This document shows positions 1 through 8,727 of a stretch of DNA of 64,000 nt, piece by piece. How positions within the stretch are numbered: position 1 is the first letter of the stretch; the number at the start of each line of letters is the position of its first letter. This stretch comes from an uncultured Mycoplasmatota bacterium (lineage in GTDB: Bacteria > Bacillota_I > Bacilli_A > RF39 > UBA660). The notes under the pieces are model-generated. The model did not search any database. It was not told the origin of the DNA and worked only from the letters and a program-made list of their open reading frames with translations. The stretch is from positions 1 to 64,000 of the forward strand of contig CAMZCT010000004.1 of the NCBI GenBank assembly GCA_947305065.1, written 5' to 3'. The translations under genes and the position numbers were made by a program.

Positions 1-42
1 TCACACGCCGACGATAGTTTTCGCGAAAATAGGTCGTTGCCT
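1..42 (+). rRNA. rrf: 5S rRNA, 3' end only (truncated by window start)
   Basis: ACGCCGACGATAGTTTTCGCGAAAATAGGTCGTTGCC matches the 5S 3' half pattern (CGCCGAUGGUAGU...GAGAGUAGGACGCCGCC), followed by a T12 run. Confidence 0.75.
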
Positions 43-191
43 AATTTTTTTTTTTTGGCTTTCTTTTTCTCGGGGGGACGTAAGGCTGTGGATGGGAAGA
101 GGTTATCCAAACTAGATAAGCGGCGATTATTAAATTTTTTAAATTTTTTTTTATAATTTTTTTTGATATAATAAATTTAGGTTGTGATAAT

Positions 192-848
192 ATGAGTGAT
201 GGTTTTAATTATTCGGTTGAAGAAAATACCAATAACGTCTTTGAATTTATTAACTATAAATTAGCTTTTGGATGTGGTGATCATGAATTTTATTTATCAA
301 AACAAGGAGAATATATAGTCGATGGTTATCCATTTAGATTTGATTGGAAAGAGTGGGCTTATAATCATGGTTTAGATACTGAATTCGGAGTAGAAGATTT
401 TGAAAATTGTTCGGAAGATATAATTGAAAATATAAAGTTTGAATATGAAGAAAGTAAAGAAGAATGGCTTAGATTATCTGGCATAGAAGAAAATGATTTT
501 AGAACATTAGAATTATTACATAAACAATATAAAGCTATTGAGGAATATTCGAAAAATCCAAATAATGAAGAAGCTAAACAAATTATATTAAAAACATTTG
601 CTTTAACAGGAATAAATTGTTTGAGGTATCTTGTTGATTTAAAAACAGCAGAAGAATGGCGTAATTTAACTGATGGTCAAGGTTCACAAATATGTGCTGT
701 TTTTACTGGTTATGATCCGTGGCGTTTTAGTGATGAACAAAGAAAAAGTATTTTATCTTACATGCATAGGGCATTTTGTTTTTATTTAGACCTAATAGAT
801 CAATTGACTGCTGAAAAAGAAATACAAAGTGAAAATCAGATAAAATAA
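192..848 (+). CDS. hypothetical protein
   Basis: 218 aa ORF, no recognised motif. Confidence 0.7.
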   Translation: MSDGFNYSVEENTNNVFEFINYKLAFGCGDHEFYLSKQGEYIVDGYPFRFDWKEWAYNHGLDTEFGVEDFENCSEDIIENIKFEYEESKEEWLRLSGIEENDFRTLELLHKQYKAIEEYSKNPNNEEAKQIILKTFALTGINCLRYLVDLKTAEEWRNLTDGQGSQICAVFTGYDPWRFSDEQRKSILSYMHRAFCFYLDLIDQLTAEKEIQSENQIK

Positions 849-1022
849 AAAAATGTAAAATGTTATTATAAAAGGTTGATAAGTAAGTCTATATTTTGAC
901 TTATTTTTTTTAATGACTATATCTATTATTTTTTATTTTTTTAAAGCTAGTAAAAGAGGAATAAATCTCTTTCATTTACTACTAACTATTTTACGTGATA
1001 TAATTATAACGAGGTGTTATAT

Positions 1023-1310
1023 ATGATACTTAGTTGGGAAATGTGTCAGCAAACTGTTAAAGGCTGGAGAGTTGTAGTTTTTTTCATGCTTATTGCTAGA
1101 ATAGTTGTTCCAACTATTATTATAATGACGGGTTTAGTTTCTGTTTATAATGCTGTTTTTAAAGGTACTGCTGATGAAACTGTAAAATCATGGAAACAAA
1201 TCGCTATAAAAATAGCTGCAGCTGTTATTATATTTTATGTTCCATATCTAATGAGTTCTGCTGTTAAGTTATTTACAAATGCTAAAGAAGATGATGATGT
1301 TTATATCTAG
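1023..1310 (+). CDS. two-TM pilin-like module protein, copy 1 (no C-terminal domain)
   Basis: CQQTVKGWRVV...VVPTIIIMTG...KSWKQIAIKIAAAVIIFYVPYL; paralogous to the next four ORFs; ATG after GAGGTG RBS. Confidence 0.7.
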   Translation: MILSWEMCQQTVKGWRVVVFFMLIARIVVPTIIIMTGLVSVYNAVFKGTADETVKSWKQIAIKIAAAVIIFYVPYLMSSAVKLFTNAKEDDDVYI

Positions 1311-1380
1311 CTTGTCCACAGGGAATTGCTAGAGTAACAAATTATACTGCAAATAAAATTGGATTAAGGAGTTGATTAAG

Positions 1381-2328
1381 ATGTTAATGGCTATTGATAT
1401 CTGTCAAAATACTGTAAATGCTTGGAGAATAGTGGGATACTTTATAACAATAATAAAAATAATTGTTCCAATAGTTATAATAGTTACAGGTGTGGTGCCT
1501 ATATTTAACGTAATAGTAAAAGGCTCTGCTGAAGAAATGTCTAAATCTATTATTACCTTTGGTAAAAAGCTTGCTGCTGGTATTTTAGTGTTTTATGTAC
1601 CTTATATAATTACATCTTCTGTTAATATATTAACAAGTGCTAAAGAAGACGATGATATATTTATTTGTACCTCTTGTTTTAATGAACCGAGTGGAGAAGC
1701 ATGTGTTTATCATGTAAATTTGTTAAAAAAGATAGAAGAAAATGAAATAAAAAAATTTTCTGGGGAATCACTTTCAGGTGAAATAAATACTGGTGAATTA
1801 AATGATAGTACAGAGGATGGAAATAGTACTAGTAGTGGAAGTAATTCTGCTACTGTAGAAAACTTGCTTAAAGAAGCTAAGAAAGTAACTGATTATGCAA
1901 GAGAGAATAACTTTAATTATGGAAATGCACCAATAAATCCTGCGGTTAATCACGATGCAAAATTAACTAGTTGTGATAGATGTGTTGGCTGGTTTTTGTA
2001 CAATATTGGTTATGATGATCAACCTTATCAAAATGGATTAACAGTACTTCCATTAAGGGATTATTGTGCTAGTCATGGATTTAAGAAAATAACAAGTGCA
2101 AGTGATCTTCAAGCGGGTGATATTGTATTTGTTAGTCCGAATGCAAGCGGAAATCCTGGTCATGTATATTTATTAGGTAATAATCTAGGGAATGGAATAT
2201 GGGAGAGATATGATTGTGGAAGTGTATATAGAATTAGATTAACAGGTCAATTTAGTAGTTATTCTTCACAACCATTTCATGAACCAATCGGTAGTTTTGT
2301 TTATGCTTATAGAATGCCTAACGCTTAA
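1381..2328 (+). CDS. two-TM pilin-like module + CHAP/NlpC-like amidase domain, copy 2
   Basis: shared N-terminus, CxxC-x7-C motif, then SCDRCVGWFLYNIG...LQAGDIVFVSPNASGNPGHVYLLG typical of Cys-His peptidoglycan hydrolases. Confidence 0.7.
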   Translation: MLMAIDICQNTVNAWRIVGYFITIIKIIVPIVIIVTGVVPIFNVIVKGSAEEMSKSIITFGKKLAAGILVFYVPYIITSSVNILTSAKEDDDIFICTSCFNEPSGEACVYHVNLLKKIEENEIKKFSGESLSGEINTGELNDSTEDGNSTSSGSNSATVENLLKEAKKVTDYARENNFNYGNAPINPAVNHDAKLTSCDRCVGWFLYNIGYDDQPYQNGLTVLPLRDYCASHGFKKITSASDLQAGDIVFVSPNASGNPGHVYLLGNNLGNGIWERYDCGSVYRIRLTGQFSSYSSQPFHEPIGSFVYAYRMPNA

Positions 2329-2354
2329 TTAAGCGATATAAAAGGAAGTATAAT

Positions 2355-2528
2355 ATGATATTAGTTGTTGGTATATGTCAAAATACAGTAAAAGTTTGGC
2401 AAATAGTTGATGTTATTTTTACGATACTAAGAATATTAATACCAATTATTATCATTGTTACCAGTCTAGTACCTCTTTTTAAGGCATTAATAAGCGGTAT
2501 AGCAATTGTTTATGATGATTATAAATAA
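2355..2528 (+). CDS. truncated two-TM module, copy 3 (57 aa)
   Basis: not in ORF track; MILVVGICQNTVKVWQIVDVIFTILRILIPIIIIVTSLVPLFKALISGIAIVYDDYK, same N-terminal motif with RBS AAGGAAG. Confidence 0.6.
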   Translation: MILVVGICQNTVKVWQIVDVIFTILRILIPIIIIVTSLVPLFKALISGIAIVYDDYK

Positions 2529-2549
2529 AGAAAAAGAGAAGTGATTAAA

Positions 2550-3593
2550 ATGATTCAATTATTGGATGCTATGATATGTCAAAATACAGTAAAGGGTTGG
2601 AGAGTAGTAGGACTTTTAGTAACTATAATTAAAATACTTGTTCCGGTAATAATTATTGTTACTAGTATTGTACCTATATTTAATTCTTTTTTAAAAGGAA
2701 CTGCCGAGGAAACTATAAAATCATGGAAACAAGTCGGTAGAAAGATAGCTGCTGGAGTTATTGTTTTTTTGATTCCTTCTTTAATTTCAGCATTAGTAAA
2801 ACTAATGGCTAATGTTGAGTTGGTTAATGATGATGCTTTAATATGTTCAACATGTTTAAGTTCACCTGGTGGAAGAGAATGTCAAGCATTTGTTAATAAT
2901 TTAGATAGAATGTTAGAAGAGGAGAAGAAAAGATTTGAAGGTGAGAAATTATCTGGAGAAACAAAAACATCTGAAATGGGTGAAGCAGAAAGCAGTGAAA
3001 GTCCTAATACTAAAAATGGATCTAAAGTAGCTGTACCTGGATCAGGTAATACTCAAGCGGGTGATTATAGAGACATAGCTAATGCTGCGTATGAAGGAGA
3101 TAGAGCAGCTAGACAACAAATAATTGATGTATTAGCTCCTGCTGCACAAGTAGCATGGAAAAGGGATGGTTATTTACCTTCTGTATTAATAGCACAAGCT
3201 ATCATGGAATCAGGATGGTTGAAATCTCAACTTGCTTACGATTATAATAATGTTATGAGTATGAATACAGACTTAAATAATAGTTTATGGACGTCTATTG
3301 ATTGGGATGGTACATCTACTAAAATAAGAGTTGTACATGGCGGTGATGGTAATAATCATTATACTTATGATGAAATGCGTGTTTATAAAAGTGTAGAAGA
3401 ATGCTTTTTAGATTATTCTCATTTTGCAACTACTTATAAAAATGGTAAATATGCTGGAATAATAGGAAATAAAGATCCAAATTATGTAATAGAAGCTTTT
3501 ATGCCTGGTTATACAGAATCTGTTTCAGCTAGAGATCAAGTAAGAAAAATAATTAGTGATTATGATTTAACCAAATATGATATAGATAGATAA
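2550..3593 (+). CDS. two-TM pilin-like module + glucosaminidase-type domain, copy 4
   Basis: shared N-terminus; C-terminal LPSVLIAQAIMESGWLKSQLAYDYNNVMSM...YKSVEECFLDYSHF typical of the mannosyl-glycoprotein endo-beta-N-acetylglucosaminidase family. Confidence 0.75.
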   Translation: MIQLLDAMICQNTVKGWRVVGLLVTIIKILVPVIIIVTSIVPIFNSFLKGTAEETIKSWKQVGRKIAAGVIVFLIPSLISALVKLMANVELVNDDALICSTCLSSPGGRECQAFVNNLDRMLEEEKKRFEGEKLSGETKTSEMGEAESSESPNTKNGSKVAVPGSGNTQAGDYRDIANAAYEGDRAARQQIIDVLAPAAQVAWKRDGYLPSVLIAQAIMESGWLKSQLAYDYNNVMSMNTDLNNSLWTSIDWDGTSTKIRVVHGGDGNNHYTYDEMRVYKSVEECFLDYSHFATTYKNGKYAGIIGNKDPNYVIEAFMPGYTESVSARDQVRKIISDYDLTKYDIDR

Positions 3594-3610
3594 AGTAAAG
3601 GAAGATAGAT

Positions 3611-4102
3611 ATGTTATTAGAATCATTTATATGTCAAAACACAGTAAAGGGTTGGAGAGTAGTAGGAGTTTTAGTAACTATAATTAAAATACTTGTTCCA
3701 GTAATAATTATTGTTACTAGTATTGTACCTATATTTAATTCTTTATTAAAAGGTAATGCAGATGAAACTATAAAATCATGGCAACAAATTGGTAGAAAGA
3801 TAGCTGCTGGAGTTATTGTATTTTTAATACCAACTCTTGTAGGATCGTCTGTAAAGATTTTCGTAGGAGAGGATTATCAATCTAGTGATGTAAGTTATTG
3901 TGTGGATTGTTTTGCAAATCCTGTTGGCGATGATTGTACTAAACATGTTAATGATTTTGATACTGCTGAGGAAAGAGAAGCAGAAGAGATTAAACAGATT
4001 CAAAAAGAAGAGCAGAAGAAGGAAGATAATGCAGATGAAAGTGTTATTGAAGGTGGTTCTGTAGATACAAATAAGATGGGAACATCTGATCCAAGTAATT
4101 AG
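3611..4102 (+). CDS. two-TM pilin-like module, Cys motif and acidic/charged tail, copy 5
   Basis: N-terminus nearly identical to copy 4; CVDCFANPVGDDC; no enzymatic domain recognised. Confidence 0.7.
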   Translation: MLLESFICQNTVKGWRVVGVLVTIIKILVPVIIIVTSIVPIFNSLLKGNADETIKSWQQIGRKIAAGVIVFLIPTLVGSSVKIFVGEDYQSSDVSYCVDCFANPVGDDCTKHVNDFDTAEEREAEEIKQIQKEEQKKEDNADESVIEGGSVDTNKMGTSDPSN

Positions 4103-4117
4103 TAAGGGAATGATACT

Positions 4118-5143
4118 ATGTTTCTAGTAAATTTTTGTCAAGAAACGGTTAATGCTTGGAAGTTAGCTGGAATATTAGTATTGATAGTTAGAGTAATGGT
4201 GCCAATAGTAATAATTATAACGTGTTTGGTACCTTTTTTGGATGCCTTAATTAAGGGAGATTCTAAAACTCTATTTGATGCTGGTAAAACTATGTTTAAA
4301 AAGATATTTGCGGGTTTAATAGTATTTTTTATACCAACTATTATTTCTACAACAGTGAATATTTTAGTAAATAGTGATTATGTAAATGAAAAAGTTAAAG
4401 TATGTTCTGTTTGTTTAGATAAACCCAACGGGGATGAATGTAATAGAGCTGTCGAGGAACAAAAAAGATTATTAGAGGAAGAAACAGAAGAATTTAAAGA
4501 AGAAGAAATAAATGGTAGTGTTGATACTTCTGAATTAAAAGATAATGAGGTGGATTCTAATCAAGAAAGTAATAGCAACAGAGTTAAGGGAACTATTAAT
4601 ATAATAATTGGAGATTCTAGAACAGTTGGTATGTGTGCATCTTTTACTGGTAATTGGACTGGATGTAATAAAGGTGATCCTTTTATTAATGGTAACAATA
4701 TTTATATTTCAAAAGGTTCAACGGGATATTCGTGGTTTGATAGTTCGGCAGTTCCAAGTGTTAATACAATATTAAATGCGGGAGCTGGAACAACGTATAA
4801 TATTATTTCTTTAATGGGTGTAAATTATTTATTAAGTGATATAGATAAGTACATTGTTAAATATAATGAATTGGCGCTTGGTAGTTGGGCAAAGCATAAT
4901 ATTATCATAGTTTCAGTTAATCCTGTTGATGAATCTGTTGAATCACAAAATGGATATAGTACTAAAAATTCTGATATAGAAAGTTTTAATGAGAAGTTAA
5001 AAAATGGAATATTAGGTAAAAGTAATATGACGTATTGTGATGTATATAATCAGATAAAAGACAATTTTGGAACAGAGGATGGACTTCATTATAACGATAC
5101 TACCTATCAAACAATTTATAACAAAATTATGCAATGTGTATAA
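4118..5143 (+). CDS. two-TM pilin-like module + SGNH-hydrolase-like domain, copy 6
   Basis: shared N-terminus; IIIGDSRTVGM (GDS block) ... MGVNYL ... DGLHY (DxxH block). Confidence 0.7.
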   Translation: MFLVNFCQETVNAWKLAGILVLIVRVMVPIVIIITCLVPFLDALIKGDSKTLFDAGKTMFKKIFAGLIVFFIPTIISTTVNILVNSDYVNEKVKVCSVCLDKPNGDECNRAVEEQKRLLEEETEEFKEEEINGSVDTSELKDNEVDSNQESNSNRVKGTINIIIGDSRTVGMCASFTGNWTGCNKGDPFINGNNIYISKGSTGYSWFDSSAVPSVNTILNAGAGTTYNIISLMGVNYLLSDIDKYIVKYNELALGSWAKHNIIIVSVNPVDESVESQNGYSTKNSDIESFNEKLKNGILGKSNMTYCDVYNQIKDNFGTEDGLHYNDTTYQTIYNKIMQCV

Positions 5144-5215
5144 TTTTATAAAAATATAACATTATGGTTGAAAAGTAAATAATATTATTGTTATAATCAT
5201 TTTGGGTGAACAATT

Positions 5216-5668
5216 ATGAATTATAAATATACATCTAGATCAGAAGATGACACTTTAGAAATAGCAGAAAATATTGAAAGTGAAAAATTCCCAGGTATGG
5301 TAATTTGTTTAAACGGAGAACTAGGTTCTGGTAAAACTGTGTTTGTTAAAGGTTTTGCTAAGGCATTAGAAGTAAAAGAAACTATTACTAGTCCTACTTT
5401 TAGTCTAATAAAGGAATATGATGATGGAGAGATGCCTTTATATCATATGGATTTATATAGATTAGAAGATAAGAAGAATGATATAGGATTATTAGATTAT
5501 TTTAATAAAGAAGGTATTTGTCTTATAGAATGGCCTGAAATGATGGAAGAAGATCTTCCTGAAGAAAGACTAGATATTACCTTTAAAGTAGTTGGTGAAG
5601 AGACAAGAATTTTAGTATTTACTCCACATGGTAGTAAGTATGAAGATGTCTGTGCTGCTATACTTTAA
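5216..5668 (+). CDS. tsaE: tRNA t6A biosynthesis ATPase TsaE
   Basis: GELGSGKTVFVKGFAKAL, SPTFSLIKEY, HMDLYRL. Confidence 0.93.
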   Translation: MNYKYTSRSEDDTLEIAENIESEKFPGMVICLNGELGSGKTVFVKGFAKALEVKETITSPTFSLIKEYDDGEMPLYHMDLYRLEDKKNDIGLLDYFNKEGICLIEWPEMMEEDLPEERLDITFKVVGEETRILVFTPHGSKYEDVCAAIL

Positions 5669-5733
5669 GCTCCGAAAGGAGTTTTTTATTTTTGCTTAAA
5701 TGTGGTATAATATGGGCACGAAAGGGGTATTTT

Positions 5734-6303
5734 ATGTATACGTTATTTATAGATACTCATAATCAAGAAGTAGTTGTGATTTTATATAAAAATAAAAAAA
5801 TTGTAAAACATGTTAATAAGTTAACTGGTTATCAACATAGTCAAGTTACATTACCAACTATAAAAAGTGTTTTAGAAGAAGAAAAAATAAAACCACAAGA
5901 TTTAAATGAAATAATTGTTGTAGTTGGGCCGGGATCATTTACTGGGGTTAGAATAGCAGTAACTATTGCTAAGACAATGGCTTATACTTTAAATATCCCA
6001 ATTAAAACGATTGATTCTTTATCTTTAAAAGCTATTTCATGTGATATGAAAGAAGATTTCTTTGTATCGGTGTTAGAAAAAAATGGGGCTTATGTAGGTA
6101 AATTTTCAAAAGATTATAAAGCTTTGGGAGAATTCTTATATTATAGTAAAAGTGAATACGAGAAATTCTTGCAAGAAAATAATGTGATTGATGTTGATAA
6201 GATAGACTATGATAAGTTAATTAACTTTATGGATAAGTGTGATGTTACTAATCCTCATGCTATTAAACCTTTGTATATTAAACGTATTGAGGTTTTAAAA
6301 TGA
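5734..6303 (+). CDS. tsaB: t6A biosynthesis protein TsaB
   Basis: VVVGPGSFTGVRIAVTIAKTMAY; start corrected to ATG at 5734. Confidence 0.9.
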   Translation: MYTLFIDTHNQEVVVILYKNKKIVKHVNKLTGYQHSQVTLPTIKSVLEEEKIKPQDLNEIIVVVGPGSFTGVRIAVTIAKTMAYTLNIPIKTIDSLSLKAISCDMKEDFFVSVLEKNGAYVGKFSKDYKALGEFLYYSKSEYEKFLQENNVIDVDKIDYDKLINFMDKCDVTNPHAIKPLYIKRIEVLK

Positions 6304-7724
6304 TAAGGGATTTAACTATTAATGATTCAGAAAACTATTTGCGTTTAGGAAAAGTACTAAATAATAACTTTAATAGTTTATTTAATTTAGATAGTATTCT
6401 AAATAATGATAATGAGAAAATTATTGGTTATTATGATAATGATAAATTAGTCGGATTTATCCACATTTCAATATCTTTTGAAGTATATGATATTGTAAAT
6501 ATTGTAGTTGATTCTGATTATAGAAATAAAGGAATAGGTACTAAACTTTTAAATTATGTAATTGATAATAATTTAGAATGTAAAAAACTGATGTTAGAAG
6601 TTAGAGAGAATAATAACAACGCTATTAAATTTTATAAAGATAATGGTTTTGAATTGATAAATGTAAGAAAAAATTATTATGGTGATGAAGATGCCTTAAT
6701 AATGAAAAGAGATGTAAATATGAAAGATGTTTTTATTTTAGCTGTTGAATCATCTTGTGATGAGACTAGTATGGCCATAATAAAAAATGGTAATGAATGT
6801 ATACAGTTAACGGTATTGACACAAATGGATGTTCATGCAGAATTTGGTGGAGTAGTACCTGAAATTGCTTCAAGAATGCATACAGAGAATATAACAATGG
6901 TGTTAGAGGAAACTTTAACCAAAGCTAAGATGACAATGGAAGAGATTGATGCAATTGCTGTTACTTATGCTCCAGGTTTGTTGGGTAGTTTATTAGTTGG
7001 TGTGGAGTTTGCTAAAACTTTATCATATATTTATGATAAACCGTTAATTGCTGTTAATCATATCGCAGGACATATATATGCTAATAATTTAGAAAGTCAA
7101 ATGAAATTTCCATTACTTGCTTTAGTAGTAAGTGGAGGTCATACTGATTTAATACTAATGAAGGATGATTATGTATTTGAAAAGCTGGGTGGAACTTTGG
7201 ATGACGCAATAGGAGAGTGTTATGACAAGGTAGCAAGGGTTTTAGGTTTAAAATATCCTGGAGGGCCTAATGTAGAGAAATTAGCTTTAGAAGGGGAATA
7301 TACATACGATTTACCTATACCTATGAATGATGAAACTCTAAATATTAGTTATAGTGGTTTAAAAAGTAGTATAATTAATTTAGTACATAATGAAACACAA
7401 AGAGGAAATGAAATTAGAAAAGCTGATTTAGCAAAATCTTTTCAAGAAGTAGCTGTAGATCAATTAGTAAGAAAGAGTGAAATAGCTATTAAAAAATATG
7501 ATGTAAAGAATATGATTATTGCTGGAGGAGTTTCCGCTAATAAGAGATTAAGAGAAAGAATAAAAGAATTAACGGATCAGTATAATATTGATTTATCTAT
7601 ACCAAGAATGATATATTGTACTGATAATGCTGCGATGATTGGTGCGGCTGCTTATCCTTTATATTTAAAAAAACAGTTTGCAGATTTGGATTTGAATGCT
7701 AGTAGTAATGAGGAAATATATTAG
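6300..7724 (+). CDS. tsaD: GNAT (RimI-like) - TsaD fusion protein
   Basis: N-terminal GNAT (DYRNKGIGTKLLNYVI, AIKFYKDNGFE) in frame with TsaD (LAVESSCDETS, EIASRMHTEN, NHIAGHIYA, SGGHTDL). Confidence 0.92.
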   Translation: MIRDLTINDSENYLRLGKVLNNNFNSLFNLDSILNNDNEKIIGYYDNDKLVGFIHISISFEVYDIVNIVVDSDYRNKGIGTKLLNYVIDNNLECKKLMLEVRENNNNAIKFYKDNGFELINVRKNYYGDEDALIMKRDVNMKDVFILAVESSCDETSMAIIKNGNECIQLTVLTQMDVHAEFGGVVPEIASRMHTENITMVLEETLTKAKMTMEEIDAIAVTYAPGLLGSLLVGVEFAKTLSYIYDKPLIAVNHIAGHIYANNLESQMKFPLLALVVSGGHTDLILMKDDYVFEKLGGTLDDAIGECYDKVARVLGLKYPGGPNVEKLALEGEYTYDLPIPMNDETLNISYSGLKSSIINLVHNETQRGNEIRKADLAKSFQEVAVDQLVRKSEIAIKKYDVKNMIIAGGVSANKRLRERIKELTDQYNIDLSIPRMIYCTDNAAMIGAAAYPLYLKKQFADLDLNASSNEEIY

Positions 7725-7738
7725 AAAGGTGTAATAGT

Positions 7739-8674
7739 ATGAAAAAAGTTTTAGTTACTGGTGCGGCTGGAACTATAGGGATTAGAACTATTAAATATCT
7801 CTTAAGTGAAGGTAAGTACGATGTTACAGCTTTAGATATTAAAAACCGTAGGCATTATAAAACATTAAAGAAATATCGTAAAAGGATTGATATTGTTTAT
7901 GCTGATGCTAATGACAAAGATATTATGGATTCGTTAGTAAAAGAGTCAGATATAATAATTCATTTAGCAGGTACATTACCTTGTTATGCCAATATAAATG
8001 AAGATATGATGAGAAATAATGAATACAATAGTACAAAGGTAATTACTGATTCTATAAGAAAGTATAATCCTGATTGTTATTTAATATATACATCATCTAC
8101 TAGTGTATATGGTGATGAAGATGAGAATGTTAATGTTAATAGTATAATAAAAGCTAATAGTTTTTATAGTAAGTATAAACTTAAGGGAGAAAAATATATT
8201 TCTAAGTATTTAAGGAATTATACTATTGCTAGAATAGCATATGTTTTAGGGGATTTAAGAAAAGATAACCCGATGTTTGGAGTAAAACTTGATACTAAGT
8301 TAGAACCAGTTACAGTTGATAATGTAGCTTATGGATTGGTATCAATTATTGATCATAAAAATCGATATAATAAGAAGATTATTAATATGACTGGTGGTAA
8401 AGAGTATAGAACTACGTATAGAGAATATTTATTAAGTATATTAAAAAGTTATGGTTTGACCTGTAAGATGATTTTCTCAATGCTTTTTGAAGAAAAGAGT
8501 TATTCAGAAGGTTATTTTAAAGAAGAAAATATTGATAAGTATTTAAAGTTTAGAACTAAAAATATAGAAAGTTATTATACATCATTAAATAGGTATAAAA
8601 AGGATGCGAGAAGGTTTTTCCCAAGATTATTTGCATTACCGTTTATTATGGTAATAAATAGGAAAAACAAGTAG
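7739..8674 (+). CDS. NAD-dependent epimerase/dehydratase family protein
   Basis: VTGAAGTIGIRTIKYLL, Rossmann GxxGxxG; YTSSTSVYG. Confidence 0.85.
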   Translation: MKKVLVTGAAGTIGIRTIKYLLSEGKYDVTALDIKNRRHYKTLKKYRKRIDIVYADANDKDIMDSLVKESDIIIHLAGTLPCYANINEDMMRNNEYNSTKVITDSIRKYNPDCYLIYTSSTSVYGDEDENVNVNSIIKANSFYSKYKLKGEKYISKYLRNYTIARIAYVLGDLRKDNPMFGVKLDTKLEPVTVDNVAYGLVSIIDHKNRYNKKIINMTGGKEYRTTYREYLLSILKSYGLTCKMIFSMLFEEKSYSEGYFKEENIDKYLKFRTKNIESYYTSLNRYKKDARRFFPRLFALPFIMVINRKNK

Positions 8675-8727
8675 AAAAAAATGTTTCTATAATATATAAT
8701 AGAAAAAGTTGAAAAAGAGGTGTAATT

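Noticed and set aside
1014-5143. Full type IV secretion or conjugation locus
   Set aside because: Only pilin-like modules are present; no VirB4/VirD4 ATPase, VirB6 or relaxase in the window
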